64,000 bases of DNA from contig CAWATA010000002.1 of the NCBI GenBank assembly GCA_963784885.1, forward strand, positions 124,001 to 188,000, written 5' to 3'. Source of the stretch: RHKX01 sp963784885 (GTDB taxonomy: Bacteria; Actinomycetota; Thermoleophilia; Solirubrobacterales; 70-9). This document shows, piece by piece, positions 50,649 through 60,884 of the stretch. The position numbers and the translations under genes are program-made. A model generated the notes under the pieces. That model did not search any database. It was given only the letters and a program-made list of their open reading frames with translations, and was not told the origin of the DNA. Numbering within the stretch: the stretch's first letter is position 1; every line of letters begins with the position of its first letter.

Positions 50649-51047
50649 ATGAGCGAAGCCGAGAAGGACAGCGCCGGATCCGGCTCAGAGGCGGTCGGCG
50701 ACGCCCTCCGCAACGCGGTCGAGCGGACTCTCGCTGCGACCGCCGAGTCGGCGACCGGGACCAGGGAGCGCGCCCAGGGCGTGCTCGACGACGTCGTCAG
50801 GCGGAGTCGGAACGCCCGCGAGGAGGTCGCCCGCCGTGGTGAGTCGGCCGGCTCGCGGCTCGCCGACGCGATCGGCGAGCTCCGCGCTGCCGACGGCGAG
50901 ACGATCCGCCGGCTCGGCGAGCGGCTCGACGAGATCGAGCGGCGGCTGGCAGATCTGGAAGCGGGGGAGGAAGGTGAACCTCAGCCTCTACCTGAGGTTG
51001 AGTCAAGTCCCCTGGAGCCCGATGAGCAAGGGGATCCAAGGGACTAG
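50649..51047 (+). CDS. Small helical protein (phasin-like), second copy type
   Basis: A 132-residue, mostly helical protein of unknown function. ALRNAVERTLAATAESATGTRERAQGVLDDVVRRSRNA resembles phasin-like granule proteins, and ETIRRLGERLDEIERRLADLEAG is a coiled coil similar to that of 49551. The last 25 residues are acidic and Pro-rich and are encoded across copy 2 of the 24-bp palindrome. The stop touches the ATG of the epimerase-like gene, so they are co-transcribed. Confidence 0.68.
   Translation: MSEAEKDSAGSGSEAVGDALRNAVERTLAATAESATGTRERAQGVLDDVVRRSRNAREEVARRGESAGSRLADAIGELRAADGETIRRLGERLDEIERRLADLEAGEEGEPQPLPEVESSPLEPDEQGDPRD
50978..51001. repeat. 24-bp palindromic repeat, copy 2
   Basis: ACCTCAGCCTCT and CTGAGGTTGA flank AC, where copy 1 has GG. 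It lies inside the 3' end of the helical-protein gene, 47 bp before the epimerase-like start. Coding use and palindrome coexist. Confidence 0.6.
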
Positions 51048-52069
51048 ATGGCGGCCGGTCGCCGGATACTGATCGCCGGCATCGGAACCCACTGGGGGAC
51101 CGAGCTGGCGCTGCGGCTCGAGCGTGACCCGGCGGTCGAGCAGGTGCTCGGGATCGACACGACGCCGCCGCTGGCGCAGCTTCAGCGCACCGAGTTCCTC
51201 GAGGCCGACATCCGCAGCCCGCTGCTGGCGCGATTGCTTCCCGCGACCGAGGCGGACACGCTGGTCCACGCCGGCATCCTCTGGTACCCGGAGCCCGGCA
51301 AGCCGAAGCGCGCCCTGCACGACATCAACGTGATCGGCACCCTGCAGCTGCTCGCCGCCTGCGAGCGCTCGCCGACGCTCGAGCGGGTCGTGCTCCGGGG
51401 TCGGCCGCGATCTACGGCTGCGAGCCGACCGGGCCGTCCTTCTTCACCGAGTCGATGGCTGCCGATTTTCCGCTCCGGACCCGCTTCCAGCGCGACATCG
51501 GCGAGCTCGAGGGCTATTTCGCGAATTTCGCCCGCCGCCACCGACGCCTCACCTGCTGCATGCTGCGCTACCAGCCCGAGATCGGCCCCGGCCTCGACTC
51601 CCCGATCGCCCGCTATCTCTCGCTCCCCGTCGTCCCGACGCAGCTCGGCTTCGATCCGCGCCTGCAGCTGCTCCACGCCGAGGACGCGACCGGTGCGCTC
51701 CACACCGCCGCGATGAGCCCGATCCGCGGCGCGGTCAACGTCGCTCCGAGCGGCTCGATCTCGCTGTCGCGGGCGCTGCGGCTGATCGATCGCCCGCAGA
51801 TGCCGATCCCGCATCCGCTGTTCGCTCCGGCGATGGCACAGCTCGGCGACCGGCTCGGGGTCGGCAGCCTCTACGGCGACGCGGTCCGGCTGCTCCGCTA
51901 CGGGCGCGGCGTCGACAACTCGAGGCTGCGCGACGAGCTCGGATACGAGCCGGTGTTCGACGCGGTCGGCGCGATCCGCGACTTCGCCGCCGCCGACCAC
52001 GGCCTCCGGCTCGTGTCGATGCCGGGCGTCGGGTCGATCCTCGATCGCTTCGCGGGGGCGACGCGATGA
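51048..52069 (+). pseudogene. NAD-dependent epimerase/dehydratase, frameshifted at GGGG 51397-51400
   Basis: An extended SDR split over two frames. The first half (from 51048) has ILIAGIGTHWGTELALRLERD, the NAD motif region, and continues to LERVVLR; the second half resumes as SAAIYGCEPTGPSFF and runs to 52069 (FAGATR). Adding one G to the run at 51397-51400 restores a single 340-residue frame including a SAAIYG active-site strand. Either a one-base assembly error or a recent mutation explains it. The last bases overlap the acyltransferase ATG (ATGA), so the operon structure is preserved. Both halves look under coding constraint. Confidence 0.82.
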
Positions 52070-53025
52070 GCGCCGCCGCGGCCCCGGCCGGGTCGATCCC
52101 CGAGATCGGCGTGCGGTTCCTGCGCGGCGTCCGGACCGCCGTCGACGGCGGTCTCGACCCGGTGAGCGCAGCCGAGGCGGCGTCGGCTGACCTTCCGAAG
52201 ACGCTGCGCGACGCCGTCGAGCGGATGGCCCGCCGGCTTCGCGGCGACTACCACGAGGACGAGTGGGGCTTCGACGAGGAGTTCGCCGAGGCGGCCTACC
52301 CCTTCTTCGAGCTGCTCTACGACCAGTGGTGGCGGGTCGACGCGATCGGCGTCGACAACGTTCCCGCCCACGGCCGCGCGATGCTCGTCGCCAACCACGC
52401 CGGTGCGATCTTCCCGTTCGACGCTTCGATGATCACCGGGGCGATCATGAAGGAGCATCCGCTGCCCCGCTGGCCCCGTTTCATGGTTCTCGACTGGGCG
52501 TTCTCGCTCCCGTTCCTGTCGGCGTTCATGCGTAAGGTCGGCGGCGTCCCGGCGAGTCCGCACAACGCGATGCGGATCCTCTCCGACGACGGCCTGATGA
52601 TGGTCTTCCCGGAGGGCGTGAAGGGGACCGGCAAGCCGTTCTCCGAGCGCTACCGGCTCCAGCGCTTCGGCCGCGGGGGCTTCGTCGAGGTCGCGCTCCG
52701 GACCGGCTCGCCGATCGTCCCGATCGCCGTCGTCGGCTCCGAGGAGATCTATCCGAAGATCGCGGACAGCTCGCTGCTCGCCCGCGCGATCGGGGCGCCA
52801 TACGCGCCGATCACCCCGACGTTCCCGTGGCTCGGGCTCGCAGGCCTGATTCCGCTGCCCTCGAAGTGGCGGATCGAGTTCTGCGAGCCGATCGACCTCG
52901 GCGGGCTCGGCCCGGAGGCGGCCGACGACCGGCAGGTCGTCTTCGAGATCTCCGAGCAGGTCCGCGAGACGATCCAGCAGAAGCTCTACGAGAACCTGGT
53001 CAAGCGTGGTTCCGCGTTCGTCTGA
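52066..53025 (+). CDS. Lysophospholipid acyltransferase family protein
   Basis: A 319-residue glycerolipid acyltransferase of the PlsC/LPLAT superfamily. The catalytic block reads VANHAGAIFPFDASM, a spaced variant of the NHx4D box also seen in MGAT-like members, and FPEGVKGTG is the glycerol-phosphate-binding block. A predicted hydrophobic segment (WAFSLPFLSAFM) anchors it to the membrane. Translation is coupled to the epimerase-like gene through ATGA, a pairing that suggests joint action on a lipid-linked product. Confidence 0.85.
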   Translation: MSAAAAPAGSIPEIGVRFLRGVRTAVDGGLDPVSAAEAASADLPKTLRDAVERMARRLRGDYHEDEWGFDEEFAEAAYPFFELLYDQWWRVDAIGVDNVPAHGRAMLVANHAGAIFPFDASMITGAIMKEHPLPRWPRFMVLDWAFSLPFLSAFMRKVGGVPASPHNAMRILSDDGLMMVFPEGVKGTGKPFSERYRLQRFGRGGFVEVALRTGSPIVPIAVVGSEEIYPKIADSSLLARAIGAPYAPITPTFPWLGLAGLIPLPSKWRIEFCEPIDLGGLGPEAADDRQVVFEISEQVRETIQQKLYENLVKRGSAFV

Positions 53026-53083
53026 GCGATCCGTGCCGGTGTTCCGCGCCGCGCGTGTGCCCGATCGGTGAACGTCTGCGCCG

Positions 53084-54289
53084 ATGTCCCGCACGGATCA
53101 ACCGATCTCGATCAGCGAGGCCTCGCGCCGTTCCGGGGTTCCGGCCTCGACCCTGAGGCGCTGGGCCGCCAAGAAGGTCATCGAAGTCGAGGGCGGCACC
53201 TGGACCGCCGCCTCCGCCTCGCAGGCCCGGGTCGTCCAGCGAATGCGCGAGCGCGGTCACTCGCTGCGCGAGATCCGCAGCGCGGTCCGCGACGGCCGGC
53301 TCGCGTTCGGCTCGGTCGAGGAGCTCCTGCAGACGCCCCGCCGCAGCCACTCGCGCGCCGAGGCGGCGGCGATCGTCGGTCTCGAGGAGGACCTGATCGA
53401 GCGGGTCATGGCTCTGCTCGGAACGCCGATGGCGCTCACCGACCGGATCACCGACGAGGACATCGCCGCGCTCGAGCGCATGGCGGGGGCCCTTCGCAAC
53501 GGCTTCCCGCTGATCGCGCTCCTGCAGCTGGTCCGCGTCTACGCTCAGGCCGGCCGTAAGATCGCCGAGGCCGAGGTCCGGCTCTTTCACCTGTTCGTGC
53601 ACGAGCCGATGATCCGCGACGGGGTTCCGTCGCTCGAGATGGCCGAGGACATGGAGCGGATGGCCTCCGAGCTGTTGCCGACCGTCGCCCCGGTGCTCGA
53701 GTACATCCACGGCCGCTATCTCCGCTTCTACATGGAGCAGGACGTCGTCGGCCACATGGAGGCCGACCTGCCGCTCACCCGCAGCCATCCCGATCGGGTC
53801 TCGATGGCCTTCTGCTTCGTCGACCTGACCGGCTTCACCCGCTTCACCGAGGAGGAGGGCGACGAGGAGGCGCTCGACCTGATCGAGCGGTTCATCGAGA
53901 CGGTCGAGGCGACGCTTCCCGCCGATGCCACGATCGTCAAGACGGTCGGCGACGAGGTGATGATCGTCTGCTCGGAGCCGCGGATGCTGACCGAGTGGGC
54001 CGTCGGCTTCCTGACCCTGTTCGACGAGCGCCCGCGCCCGCGGGTCGCGATCCACTGCGGCGGCGCCGTCTACCGGGACGGCGATTACTTCGGCAGCGAC
54101 GTCAACCTCACCCACCGGGTCGTCACGAGGGCACTCGCGGGTGAGGTGCTCGTGACGAGGTCGGTCGTCGACGCCATCGGGGACTCCGTCTACCTGGACC
54201 TCGAGCCGATCGGCGAGGTGGCGCTGAAGGGCGTTCCCGGGCCGACCGAGCTCTACGTCGCGACCGCCGCGAACGTCCACACGAGATGA
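53084..54289 (+). CDS. MerR-type HTH / class III adenylate cyclase fusion
   Basis: A 401-residue protein joining a DNA-binding HTH (about 8-75, ISISEASRRSGVPASTLRRWA) to a helical linker and a C-terminal class III cyclase (about 235-400). Metal-binding Asp247 (FVDLTGFT) and Asp290 (KTVGDEV), adenine-specifying Lys286 and Asp334, and transition-state Asn341 and Arg345 are all present, so ATP cyclisation is predicted. It could make cAMP in response to DNA binding, or bind DNA according to nucleotide state. No membrane segments. The role is unknown. Confidence 0.87.
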   Translation: MSRTDQPISISEASRRSGVPASTLRRWAAKKVIEVEGGTWTAASASQARVVQRMRERGHSLREIRSAVRDGRLAFGSVEELLQTPRRSHSRAEAAAIVGLEEDLIERVMALLGTPMALTDRITDEDIAALERMAGALRNGFPLIALLQLVRVYAQAGRKIAEAEVRLFHLFVHEPMIRDGVPSLEMAEDMERMASELLPTVAPVLEYIHGRYLRFYMEQDVVGHMEADLPLTRSHPDRVSMAFCFVDLTGFTRFTEEEGDEEALDLIERFIETVEATLPADATIVKTVGDEVMIVCSEPRMLTEWAVGFLTLFDERPRPRVAIHCGGAVYRDGDYFGSDVNLTHRVVTRALAGEVLVTRSVVDAIGDSVYLDLEPIGEVALKGVPGPTELYVATAANVHTR

Positions 54290-54312
54290 GCGATTCCCGC
54301 CGTGAGCGTCCC

Positions 54313-54318
54313 TATTCT
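54313..54318 (+). promoter_or_regulatory. Predicted -10 box (TATTCT), tilS
   Basis: TATTCT ends 6 nt before the GTG at 54325 and favours it over the ATG at 54286, which overlaps the end of the cyclase gene. Confidence 0.5.
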
Positions 54319-54324
54319 GGCCGC

Positions 54325-55677
54325 GTGCAGAGCTCGCCGGCCATCGAGGCGCTGGCCGACGCGGTCGAAGCCGGCGGTCTGATCGACCGTCGATCCGCCG
54401 GCGTCGTGCTCGTCTCCGGCGGACCCGATTCCGCCTGTGCCGCGGCGGCTCTCGTGGCGCTGTGCGGACCCGAGTCGATCTCCGCCGTCCACCTCAACTA
54501 CGGGCTCCGCCCCGATTCCGGCGAGGACGAGCGGGCGGCCCGGGCCCTCTGCGCGAAGCTCCGCGTCGACCTTCACGTCGAGCGACCCGACCTCGGCCGC
54601 GGCAACCTCCAGGCCCGGGCCCGCGAGTCGCGCTACGCCGCGGCCGAGACGCTCCGGCGCAAGCTCGGCTACGACTGGGTCGCGACCGGGCACACCCGCA
54701 GCGACGTCGCCGAGACGTTCCTCTACCGGCTCGCCGTCTCGCCGGGGACGCGCCCGCTGCTCGGCCTCGCCCCGCGCAGCGGCGACGTCGTCCGCCCGCT
54801 GCACTCGATCTCGCGCGAGGAGACCCGCGCGGTCGCGATCGAGGCCGAGCTGCCGTTCGTCGACGACCCGAGCAACGCCCTCCCGCACTACGCCCGCAAC
54901 CGGATCCGCAACGAGGTGCTGCCGCGGCTCGCCGAGATCGGGCCCGAGGTCGAGCGCAACATCGCGGCGACCCATGCCGAGCTCCACGAGGAGGCCGAGC
55001 TGCTCGCCGACGTGGTCGCCGGGGCGCTCGCCGCGGCCGGGGCCGGCGGCAGCGCGACCGTGATCGCGGCGAGCGAGCTCGAGGAGATGTCGCCGGCGAT
55101 GCGCCGCCTGGCCCTCCGCGAGCTCGCGGAGCGCGCTGCCGGGCGTAGCGTCGCCCTCAACCGAGGCCACGCCGCGCGGATCCTCGCGCTCGCCGGACGC
55201 CCCCAGGGCGGTGAGGTCGAGGTGGGCGGCGGGCTCAGCGCCTTCTGCGAGTCCGGCACGGTCCGCTTCGCGACCGGCACCGACCCGGCGCCCGGAGCCG
55301 TCCGGATGACCGTTCCCGGAGTCGCCCGCTTCGGCGACTGGGAGCTCCGGGCCGAGCTCCGGAGCGGGCCCGTCGACCCCGAGGGCCCCGGGCTGGCGAC
55401 GCTCGACGCCGGAGCGATCGGAGAGGAGGTCGAGATCCGGGCATGGCGGGCCGGCGACAAGATGCGGCCGCTCGGCCTCGGCGGCACCAAGAGCCTCCAG
55501 GATCTGTTCACCGACCGCGGGGTGCCGCGCTCGGTCCGATCCCGGATCCCGGTCGTCACCGCCGGCGGCCGGGTCGCCTGGGTCGCCGGCGTCGCCGTCA
55601 GCGACGATTTCCGGCTGCTCGAGGAATCGACCGCGGTGGCCGTGATCACCGCGCGCGCCGTCGGCCGGCGCCCCTGA
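54325..55677 (+). CDS. tilS: tRNA(Ile)-lysidine synthase
   Basis: A 450-residue PP-loop ATPase that converts the wobble cytidine of the AUA-reading tRNA(Ile) to lysidine. The PP-loop SGGPDS is at residues 31-36, HLNYGLRPDSGEDE and GHTRSDVAETFLYRL are the family blocks, and RNRIRNEVLP marks the tRNA-binding linker before a C-terminal TilS domain with KMRPLGLGGTKSLQDLF. Start set by the -10 spacing. It heads the tilS-hpt-ftsH cluster, a conserved order in many bacteria. Confidence 0.93.
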   Translation: MQSSPAIEALADAVEAGGLIDRRSAGVVLVSGGPDSACAAAALVALCGPESISAVHLNYGLRPDSGEDERAARALCAKLRVDLHVERPDLGRGNLQARARESRYAAAETLRRKLGYDWVATGHTRSDVAETFLYRLAVSPGTRPLLGLAPRSGDVVRPLHSISREETRAVAIEAELPFVDDPSNALPHYARNRIRNEVLPRLAEIGPEVERNIAATHAELHEEAELLADVVAGALAAAGAGGSATVIAASELEEMSPAMRRLALRELAERAAGRSVALNRGHAARILALAGRPQGGEVEVGGGLSAFCESGTVRFATGTDPAPGAVRMTVPGVARFGDWELRAELRSGPVDPEGPGLATLDAGAIGEEVEIRAWRAGDKMRPLGLGGTKSLQDLFTDRGVPRSVRSRIPVVTAGGRVAWVAGVAVSDDFRLLEESTAVAVITARAVGRRP

Positions 55678-55692
55678 ATACACTCGCCGGCG

Positions 55693-56247
55693 ATGGGCGA
55701 CCCATCTGCGAGCAGCGGGGGCGGCCGGATCGGCGAGACCCTGATCGAGTCCGACCGGCTGCACGGCCGGGTGGCCGAGCTCGGCGCCGAGATCAGCTCC
55801 GACTACACCGATCGCGACCTGGTGATGGTCGGCGTCCTCAAGGGCGCCCTGATCTTCATGGCCGACCTGATGCGGGAGCTGACCGTTCCCTGCGAGATCG
55901 ACCTGATGGCGGTCTCGAGCTACGGCTCCGCGACCGACTCCTCCGGGGTGGTGCGGATCCTCAAGGACCTCGACACCTCGATCAACGGCCGCGACGTCCT
56001 GATCGTCGAGGACATCGTCGATTCCGGCCTCACCCTTCAGTATCTGATGCGCAATCTGAGGGCCCGAGATCCCGCGTCGATCGAGGTCTGCGCGCTGCTC
56101 ACCAAGCCGGAGCGCCGACGGGTAGAGACGCCGATCCGTTACGTCGGGTTCGAGATTCCGGACCGGTTCGCGATCGGCTACGGCCTCGACCACGCCCAGC
56201 GGCACCGCAACCTCGACTACGTCGCCGCCCTGGAGCCGGACCGGTAG
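55693..56247 (+). CDS. hpt: Hypoxanthine phosphoribosyltransferase
   Basis: A 184-residue purine salvage enzyme that makes IMP (and usually GMP) from the base and PRPP. VLKGALIFMADLMREL and the PRPP loop VLIVEDIVDSGLTLQYL are clear, as is the purine-stacking end VGFEIPDRFAIGYGLDH. TACACT 8 nt before the ATG predicts a leaderless transcript even within the tilS-hpt-ftsH cluster. A hairpin follows at 56268-56283. Confidence 0.94.
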   Translation: MGDPSASSGGGRIGETLIESDRLHGRVAELGAEISSDYTDRDLVMVGVLKGALIFMADLMRELTVPCEIDLMAVSSYGSATDSSGVVRILKDLDTSINGRDVLIVEDIVDSGLTLQYLMRNLRARDPASIEVCALLTKPERRRVETPIRYVGFEIPDRFAIGYGLDHAQRHRNLDYVAALEPDR

Positions 56248-56267
56248 CCCCGGTGCAGGATCCTTCG

Positions 56268-56283
56268 CCGCTTGCCCAAGCGG
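56268..56283 (+). terminator. Small hairpin after hpt
   Basis: CCGCTT and AAGCGG arms with a GCCC loop, 20 nt after the hpt stop and upstream of the ftsH promoter. No U-tract, so termination is uncertain. Confidence 0.35.
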
Positions 56284-56306
56284 GCTGAGCGGGGATTCCT
56301 CCCTGG

Positions 56307-56312
56307 TACGCT
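56307..56312 (+). promoter_or_regulatory. Predicted -10 box (TACGCT), ftsH
   Basis: TACGCT predicts transcription from about 56319, leaving a leader of ~58 nt with a GAAGGAAA ribosome site before the ATG at 56377. Confidence 0.4.
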
Positions 56313-56376
56313 CACCATTCGGTCGAGCACGGCCCGACCCCATTCCCATGCGGATTGCACCTGAAGGAAACCTGAG

Positions 56377-58365
<1,989 letters not shown>

Positions 58366-58395
58366 TCGCGCCCGCTCCGAACGCGGGTCTGACGC

Positions 58396-58401
58396 GATAA
58401 T
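58396..58401 (+). promoter_or_regulatory. Predicted -10 box (GATAAT), folP
   Basis: GATAAT ends 7 nt before the ATG at 58409, supporting a promoter in the 43-nt gap after ftsH and choosing this start. Confidence 0.45.
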
Positions 58402-58408
58402 CACGCCC

Positions 58409-59227
58409 ATGCCGCCGCTCGTCATGGGCATCGTCAACGTCACCCCGGACTCGTTCTCCGACGGCGGGCGCTACCTCGATCCCGGGGCGGCGATCGCCCA
58501 CGGCCGCGCGCTCCGGGAGGCCGGGGCGGACATCCTCGACGTCGGCGGCGAGTCGACGCGGCCGGGAGCGGCCGCGGTCGGCGCCGAGGAGGAGGCCGCG
58601 CGCGTCATCCCGGTGATCGAGGCGCTCGCCGGCGAGGGGGCGCGGGTCTCGGTCGACACCTCGAAAGCCGGGGTCGCGGCGGCAGCGCTGGCGGCGGGCG
58701 CGGAGATCGTCAACGACGTCACCGCCCTCGGCGACCCCGCGATGGCGGCGGTCTGCGCCGAGGCCGGGTCCGGGCTGATCCTGATGCACATGAAGGGAAC
58801 GCCGCGGACGATGCAGGCCGATCCGCGCTACGCCGACGTCGTCGCCGAGGTCCGCGACTTCCTCGCCGGCCGCCTCGAGGCGGCGACTGCGGCGGGAGTC
58901 GACGCCGAGCGGGTCTGGCTCGATCCGGGGATCGGCTTCGGCAAGACCGTCGAGCACAACCTCGAGCTGATCGCCCGGATCGGGCGGATCGCCGAGCTCG
59001 GCCGCCCGGTCGTGGTCGGCACCTCCCGGAAGAACTTCATCGGCGTCGTCACCGGCCGCGAGGTCGGTGAGCGGATCGGCGGCAGCATCGCCACCAACGT
59101 CCTCGCCCTCGCCGGGGGCGCATCGGTCCTCCGGGTTCACGACGTCACCGCAACCGTGGACGCGATCCGGGTCGCCGAGCCGATCCTCGGCCGGGCTGAG
59201 CCGCTCGCCTCGGGGGTCGCATCGTGA
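58409..59227 (+). CDS. folP: Dihydropteroate synthase
   Basis: A 272-residue TIM-barrel enzyme that joins hydroxymethyl-dihydropterin pyrophosphate to p-aminobenzoate in folate synthesis, the target of sulfonamides. MGIVNVTPDSFSDGG (about 6-20), ILDVGGESTRPGA, SVDTSK, INDVTALG-like NDVTALGDP, LMHMKGTPRTMQ and GTSRKNF are all intact. GTG of folB overlaps its stop. With folB and folK it forms a three-gene operon; folE is not in the window. Confidence 0.95.
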   Translation: MPPLVMGIVNVTPDSFSDGGRYLDPGAAIAHGRALREAGADILDVGGESTRPGAAAVGAEEEAARVIPVIEALAGEGARVSVDTSKAGVAAAALAAGAEIVNDVTALGDPAMAAVCAEAGSGLILMHMKGTPRTMQADPRYADVVAEVRDFLAGRLEAATAAGVDAERVWLDPGIGFGKTVEHNLELIARIGRIAELGRPVVVGTSRKNFIGVVTGREVGERIGGSIATNVLALAGGASVLRVHDVTATVDAIRVAEPILGRAEPLASGVAS

Positions 59228-59595
59228 GCGGCGAGCCGGTTCGCATCGAGCTCCGCGGCCTGCGGGCGTTCGGTCCCCACGGCGTCAGCGCGGCCGAGCG
59301 CGAGGTCGGTCGGCTGATCGTCCTCGACATCTCGCTGACCGTCGCCGACTGCCCGGCGGTCGCCGGCGACGAGCTCGCCGGGACGATCGACTACGGCGTC
59401 GTCGCCCGGCTGGCGACCGAGGTCGTCACCGGGACGAGCTGCCGCACCCTCGAGCACCTGTGCGGGTTGATCGCCGACCGGATCGATGCCGAGTTCGATC
59501 CGGTCGAGACCGAGATCCGGGCCGCCAAGACGGAGCCGCCGATCCCGGAGGCGATCGGCGAGGTAGCCGTCGTCCTCCGGCGCCCGCCGCGATGA
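59224..59595 (+). CDS. folB: Dihydroneopterin aldolase
   Basis: A 123-residue aldolase that cleaves dihydroneopterin to hydroxymethyl-dihydropterin. ELRGLRAFGPHGVSAAEREVG is the N-terminal substrate strand, LIVLDISL follows, DYGVVARL and RTLEHLCGLIAD complete the site, and the catalytic Lys is in AAKTEPP. Overlaps with folP (GTGA) and folK (ATGA) show tight coupling. Confidence 0.94.
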   Translation: MSGEPVRIELRGLRAFGPHGVSAAEREVGRLIVLDISLTVADCPAVAGDELAGTIDYGVVARLATEVVTGTSCRTLEHLCGLIADRIDAEFDPVETEIRAAKTEPPIPEAIGEVAVVLRRPPR

Positions 59596-60104
59596 GCGCC
59601 TCGCGCACCGGCTACCTCGGGCTCGGCTCCAACGTCGGCGACCGCGTCGCCAACGTCCGCGCGGCCATCGCCGGCCTCGGCGATCGCGGCGCCGTCGTCG
59701 AGGCGGTCTCCTCCGGCTACGAGACCGAGCCGGTCGGAGAGATCCTCGACCAGCCCGACTTCCTCAACCTCGCGGTGCGGATCGCGACCGATCTCGAACC
59801 GGAGGAGCTCCTCGACGCCTGCAAGGCGGTCGAGGCGGCCGCCGGGAGGGACTTCTCGGCCCCGCGGCACAGCCCGCGCCCGGTGGACGTCGACCTGCTG
59901 CTGCTCGGGGACCTCGAGCTCGAGACGGACCGGCTGACGCTGCCGCACCGGGAGGTGACCTCGCGCCGCTTCGTGCTCGTGCCGCTGCTCGAGCTCGATC
60001 CCGGCCTGGCCCTGCCGGACGGGACCCGGCTCCGCGACTGCCTCGAGGCGCTCGGGGCCTCCGAGCGGGTCGAGCCGTTCGGGCCGATTCAACTCAGCCG
60101 CTGA
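59592..60104 (+). CDS. folK: Hydroxymethyl-dihydropterin pyrophosphokinase
   Basis: A 170-residue HPPK that pyrophosphorylates the pterin before FolP acts. LGLGSNVGDRVANVRAAI is the N-terminal signature, then YETEPVG, QPDFLNLAV and the active-site PRPVDVDLLLLGD, and LPHREVTSRRFVLVPLLEL. Its end overlaps the convergent GST-like gene by 11 nt. Confidence 0.95.
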   Translation: MSASRTGYLGLGSNVGDRVANVRAAIAGLGDRGAVVEAVSSGYETEPVGEILDQPDFLNLAVRIATDLEPEELLDACKAVEAAAGRDFSAPRHSPRPVDVDLLLLGDLELETDRLTLPHREVTSRRFVLVPLLELDPGLALPDGTRLRDCLEALGASERVEPFGPIQLSR

Positions 60105-60834
60105 GCGGTTCCAGCCAGGCGGCCGGAAAGCCCGGCGGCGTCGCGCCGGGGAAATCGGGGACGAGCCGGTGCGCCAGCTCGGCGGCCGGGCGTCCCTCGA
60201 TCGCGGGCCTGATGTCGTCCATCGTCATCAGCAGAGCGATGCTCGGTGCGATCTGGAGGTCGGCGGCGTTCGGCTCGGAACCGCCGATGGTGCCGTCGGC
60301 GATGTAGGCGTCGATCCGGTCGAGCATGCCCGGGAGAGCGGCGAGGTCGGCGATCGCGTGAGCGTCGTCGGCCCGGTTGAAGCGGGCGGAGAGCTTGGCG
60401 ATCGGCGGCGCCGTCTTCGCCGCGAGCGAGACCGGGAGCCCCAGGCGAGCGCCCTTCAGGTAGCTCTCGATCGCGCCGCTGTCCTTGCTCAGCAGATTCC
60501 AGACGAGCCGGCGCACGACGTCCTGGAGGATCTCGTCGCCCCAGGCCTCCGCCTCCTCGACCTTCTCCCGCGCCTCGGGGTCGGCGGGGAACAGCGGCGG
60601 CTCCGGGACGAGGCGGTCGAGCTCGCGGGCGATCGCCCGGCTGCCCTGGATCCTGCGGCCGTCGAGGCGGATGGCGGGCACCGTCACGCCGGGGAAGCCG
60701 GCGGCGCGAAGGATCGGCTTCGACAGGACCGCGACGAGATCGATTCGCGAGTACGGGATGCCCTTGCGCTCGAGCATCAGCCTCACGGTCCAGCCGGGGT
60801 GGGACGCGGGGATCGTGAACAGGCGAGCCTTCAT
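60094..60834 (-). CDS. Glutathione S-transferase-like protein
   Basis: A 246-residue protein with a thioredoxin-fold N-terminus (KARLFTIPASHPGWTVRLMLERKGIPY, then VTVPAIRLDGRRIQGSRAIARELD) and an all-helical C-terminus (about 85-240). The cis-Pro and GSR/SxAI elements of GSTs are present. Actinobacteria often lack glutathione, so another thiol or a structural role is possible. TAGGTT ends 7 nt before the ATG (leaderless). It is divergent from coaX. Confidence 0.8.
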   Translation of the reverse strand: MKARLFTIPASHPGWTVRLMLERKGIPYSRIDLVAVLSKPILRAAGFPGVTVPAIRLDGRRIQGSRAIARELDRLVPEPPLFPADPEAREKVEEAEAWGDEILQDVVRRLVWNLLSKDSGAIESYLKGARLGLPVSLAAKTAPPIAKLSARFNRADDAHAIADLAALPGMLDRIDAYIADGTIGGSEPNAADLQIAPSIALLMTMDDIRPAIEGRPAAELAHRLVPDFPGATPPGFPAAWLEPLSG

Positions 60835-60884
60835 CGCCGCGAACCTACACGCATCCTGCGGGCGGCGGTTGCGACAATCGCCCG

